Source of the DNA: Hypoxylon rubiginosum
Taxonomy: Eukaryota > Ascomycota > Sordariomycetes > Xylariales > Hypoxylaceae
Direction of reading: 5' to 3'
Length of the DNA: 64,000 bases
Assembly (NCBI GenBank): GCA_902806565.1
Contig: CADCXA010000062.1
Location: 744,001 to 808,000, forward strand
Part shown: positions 60,704-64,000 of the stretch, piece after piece
Numbering within the stretch: position 1 is the first letter of the stretch
Layout: each line of letters opens with the position of its first letter
Made by a program: the position numbers and the translations under genes
The notes under the pieces: model-generated
Database searches by the model: none
What the model saw: the letters and a program-made list of their open reading frames with translations, nothing else
Told to the model about the DNA's origin: nothing

Positions 60704-61576
60704 ATGAAAACTTTCCGAATAGCTTCGAGAACCAGAATGGCCTCCCAACTTGTCCACCTGCCCGAGGTTGAGCGGCTTAGTCCCGCCTGTATTCGCATTC
60801 TCGGTGGCAATCCAAGCAAGTTCACACTTCAGGGCACCAATACGTATCTAGTTGGGACCGGCCCCAATAGGTTGTTGATTGACACGGGCGAGGGAAAACC
60901 TTCGTGGATCGATGCCTTGAAGCGAACTCTCGACGAAGAGAAAGCCACTGTCCAAAGTGCCCTCATCACGCACTGGCATCATGACCACACAGGCGGTATT
61001 GGCCAGCTTCTGGAGCACTCTCCAAAAACAGCCGTCTACAAATACGAGCCAGCAGATGGCCAACTAGCCATCTCGGAAGGACAGAAGTTTGAGGTCCAAG
61101 GGGCTACGTTGACAGCCTTACATACTCCGGGCCATACCACAGACCACATAGTCTTCGTTATACAAGAAGAAGACGCGCTGTTCACCGGTGACAACGTACT
61201 AGGCCAGGGCACAGCTGTCTTTGAAGATCTCGGAACCTATCTGAAGAGTATTGCAAAGATGGAGAACTTAGTGTCCGGTCGGGGCTACCCGGGCCATGGT
61301 CCGGTGCTGCCACAAGCGCGCACCACCATCGCCGAGTATATATCTCATCGGCATCAGAGGGAGCAGCAGGTTCTGCAGACGTTGGCATCCGCTGAGGATA
61401 CCGATACTTGGACTCCCATGGGGTTGGTCAAAATCATATACCGCGACGTCCCCGAGAGTCTTCACGTGGCAGCAGCGAACGGTGTGGTACAGATCCTCCG
61501 GAAGCTCCGGGACGAGGACAAGGTGGTCCTTGAGGGTGAGGACAAATGGCGACTCAAAAACCGGTCCAGCTTATAA
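60704..61576 (+). CDS. LACTB2-like metallo-beta-lactamase fold hydrolase
   Basis: Single exon, 290 residues from ATG 60704, or 279 from the second ATG at 60737 (MASQLVHLPEV), which matches the usual family start. The extra 11 residues MKTFRIASRTR are basic and could be a mitochondrial presequence, so both starts may be used. Metal ligands are plain: ITHWHHDHTGG (HxHxDH), the His of LHTPGHTTDH, and Asp in LFTGDNVLG. GYPGHGPVL supplies the late loop, and a C-terminal helical domain follows (REQQVLQTLASAE). Human LACTB2 is a mitochondrial endoribonuclease. Fungal relatives also occur as thioesterase-like partners of non-reducing polyketide synthases, but no PKS is nearby, so a housekeeping role is more likely. 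Confidence 0.9.
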   Translation: MKTFRIASRTRMASQLVHLPEVERLSPACIRILGGNPSKFTLQGTNTYLVGTGPNRLLIDTGEGKPSWIDALKRTLDEEKATVQSALITHWHHDHTGGIGQLLEHSPKTAVYKYEPADGQLAISEGQKFEVQGATLTALHTPGHTTDHIVFVIQEEDALFTGDNVLGQGTAVFEDLGTYLKSIAKMENLVSGRGYPGHGPVLPQARTTIAEYISHRHQREQQVLQTLASAEDTDTWTPMGLVKIIYRDVPESLHVAAANGVVQILRKLRDEDKVVLEGEDKWRLKNRSSL

Positions 61577-64000
61577 GTTATAACAACATGAGTGGTTCCT
61601 TCAGGGCGGGAATCTATCGCCGATTTGAACCGCGTCGATCCACGGGCTCGAGCATTACTTGCAGGAAGCTGGACCGGAAGTGTGCATCTTCGGAAAGAAA
61701 GATCTAAATTTATACCGTCACTTACATATGTAGATTAGCCTTAGAAGCAGGGTGGTACGTCAGTTACGTATGTAGGTAGACAACCTATTCGACGCTCTAA
61801 CCTTACATCAATAAGGACCCTTTGCATCCGCTTTCATCAGTTATCAGTCGATGCTATCTTTGGGTCACCGATCACAGATCTAGTACTATGTACAGAGAAT
61901 ATTTACCGGGTACCAGCGTGTCGGGAGCCGCCCTATCGCAAGATACCCAACGCAAGGGATCGTCATTCATCGGGTACTACGGCAAAGTAACACCACCACA
62001 AGGCGTTTTTGAACATGAAATAGACGGGGGGGTTTTTTTTGGTAAGACGGAGGGCATGCAAGGGGAACTGTTATCGAAACCACATTACCAAAATTTTCGA
62101 GTCGGACGTCGTTAGAGCTTTATGACCGTCCCTCGGAAGTTCGGGGCCTAAAACCACATTCTAATGTAAGCATAGGTCTTCTCCCTCGTCGATAGTGTCC
62201 AGTTTTGGGGGTCGAAATAGATCTTTAGAAGGGCTCGAGAACGTTCGCTTCGTCGAATTGGACGACTCAGGGTTTAAGTAAGCTCGATAATCCCCAATCA
62301 AAAGTCTTGCATCCTTTCGGCCTCGGGTCTCAGCTCGTTCCGCCGACAATAAGATCGACGGCTCCCGCCGCTAGCAAGCTGGCAAGTCGAGCTAACAAAG
62401 AAAGAAAGCCGCCGTTGGGTTACCTACATGAACGTGAGCAGGTGGCAGATGAGGTATGTAGTAGTTGTAGTGGTGTTGTATACACAGATACGTTATATAA
62501 ACGGAATGGGCTGTTACACTTTTTGTCCGTGTGATGAATTTATGTATAGCATCGGCTCATGCAGGTAATGAAAATCATGCCAGCCTTACGACGGATTTTA
62601 CTTAATTACGGGTCGTTGAGTAGGATCACAAGCTATCACACACTGTGCAAGTACCGTACGATCCAATATCGAGAAGCTGATCCTTGTCACGGCGCTCATT
62701 CGGAGTCCGACTTGTCCGCCTATTTTCCAACCTCCTCGTCCGATGGGAACAATTTTGGGGGCTCGCTTATGAAGGATTTTTGTGCAAAGTCCGGCGCGAA
62801 GGTCTTTAGGCCGTCATGACTCTTCACGGCGGCAGGGCGGCAGGTCACAAGGTGGTTGAGCGGGGTGGCTTGGATTCTGGATTCTGGATTCTTCGATGGT
62901 GTCGTCGCAAAGTACCTACATGTATATGAGGTATGTTCCATTATCGGTGACTAATGTCTCGAATCTATATTCTAGGCATTCTTTTTGTGTCGTTAATCCC
63001 AAGGTCGAGTATGCTCATCATTTGTATTAGTAATATAATATATCTGCAGACGATAACTTGTTAGCCTAGAAAGTGATGTTGGTGCTGTGATAAGTAATGA
63101 CACTGGTTAGCGGATTTCCACATGCCATGTTCTAACAAGCAAGGACCATTGCTAAGCAAGCGATGCTGCAGTGTTGGTGTTGTGATCTACTGCCGGTGTT
63201 GATGTATGTTGTATGTGTGTGGCTTGGTCGATGTAATCGATGCCCAGAATGCCTCGTACTCGGTTTGTAAATTGCTTCAAGAGAAGGGAAACACCACATC
63301 CAGTACTATTAGGTTGACAACGACCATACGACAACACCATCGCCCATGTCACCCTCCATTTTCCTTTCAGAGTTTAGTGAAGGAGAGATTCCCCGTCTTA
63401 TGCGTCTTATGTCTGTCGATAATCTCACCGCTTGACCTCCCTTATCTGACATTCCCCCAGACCATTCTAGTTGTAGGTGTCGTATGAGGGGTTCGTCAAC
63501 GATTCGAAGCGGCCGTCATCACGTTCAGGCGGTCGGCCGAAGGATTTGTCGGGCGGCAATTGGTGTGCGTTGCAGCACTACTGCCGTCTCTTGCATGATA
63601 GGCATCGGGTAAGCTGTCGCCCCCCTGGTCGTTACCTACTAGCCTAGCTCGCCTGGCGGGTTCGATGGGCCGAGGCAGCGAGGTGCTGGAAACAGTTATT
63701 GGGTAGGGTTGTACAGCTTCTCGGACTTTGATGGTCCCGTCTTCTTTTTTTCTAACGGAGGTGGACTTAATTATCATCTCATCGAAATGTATGGAACTGA
63801 CAAATCTGTGTGTAGAAGCTTGAGAGGCTTGGCTTAGTTCCAAGTTGTACTTGTATAATAGTATACCTTTATTACGGTAAAAAGCCCTTCTATTATCTCA
63901 TCGAAGGACATTCACATACCATATATCATAGATATATGAGCTAGGAAGGATATTAGCAAAATAGTCCAAGTACATACATACCTTAAGGGTCCAAGAGGTA
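61577..64000. other. intergenic region, no gene seen to window end
   Basis: 2.4 kb with only short unrelated frames on both strands and no domain recognised. A GGATTCTGGATTCTGGATTC triplet repeat is at 62873-62892. The frame near 63496-63843 (minus) has no ATG at its 5' end and no recognisable motif. Confidence 0.45.

Noticed and set aside
60704..61576. Polyketide cluster hydrolase
   Set aside because: LACTB2-like proteins do occur beside polyketide synthases, but none is in the window and the neighbour is UBP8.

Overview
The window is nuclear DNA of a filamentous ascomycete (Pezizomycotina; a Sordariomycete is likely but not proven). The genes have short GT-AG introns, mostly 50-130 nt and many with a CTAAC-type branch site. 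They encode conserved fungal housekeeping proteins, and a HET-domain relic and RIP-type sequence decay are both present. Exon borders below were worked out by hand from splice signals and frame continuity. In most multi-exon genes the summed exon length is divisible by three and the protein length fits the family.

Layout. 1-4250 is an extremely AT-rich block in which CpA/TpG is nearly absent, as expected of a RIP-destroyed repeat. It abuts a truncated rhodopsin-like membrane protein gene (4.4-4.9 kb). Then follow RAD54 (+), a small HVA1/DUF2945 TUDOR protein (-), a SKT5/CHS4-type chitin synthase activator with a CaaX tail (-), proteasome RPN12 (+), alpha-COP (-) divergent from UDP-glucose:glycoprotein glucosyltransferase (+), an acyl-protein-thioesterase-like hydrolase (+), GPI transamidase subunit GAA1 (-), rhomboid protease RBD2 (-), mitochondrial aconitase (-), BUD20 zinc finger (+), DASH subunit DAM1 (-), a CSR1-like SEC14/CRAL-TRIO protein (+) and HIT hydrolase HNT1 (-).

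The stretch 45.7-49.7 kb is accessory: it holds a full-length HET-domain gene with three in-frame stop codons. Housekeeping resumes with proteasome RPN9 (-) divergent from complex I NUO-40/NDUFA9 (+), then EFM5 (+). 54.9-57.2 kb is a repeat island with two diverged LTR-like copies in opposite orientation around a decayed GIY-YIG-like reading frame, plus a third small inverted-end structure. SAGA deubiquitinase UBP8 (-) and a LACTB2-like metallo-beta-lactamase (+) follow. The last 2.4 kb holds nothing recognisable.

Functional themes. Several genes serve the secretory pathway and cell wall (alpha-COP, UGGT, GAA1, RBD2, SKT5). Two proteasome lid subunits are present (RPN12, RPN9), as are two mitochondrial enzymes (aconitase, NUO-40). 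These are independent transcription units, not a cluster. No tRNA, rRNA or CRISPR was found. The most interesting points are catalytic or targeting residues placed in or across tiny exons (HNT1, SKT5, RBD2), the RIP-marked HET pseudogene, and the LTR/GIY-YIG island.
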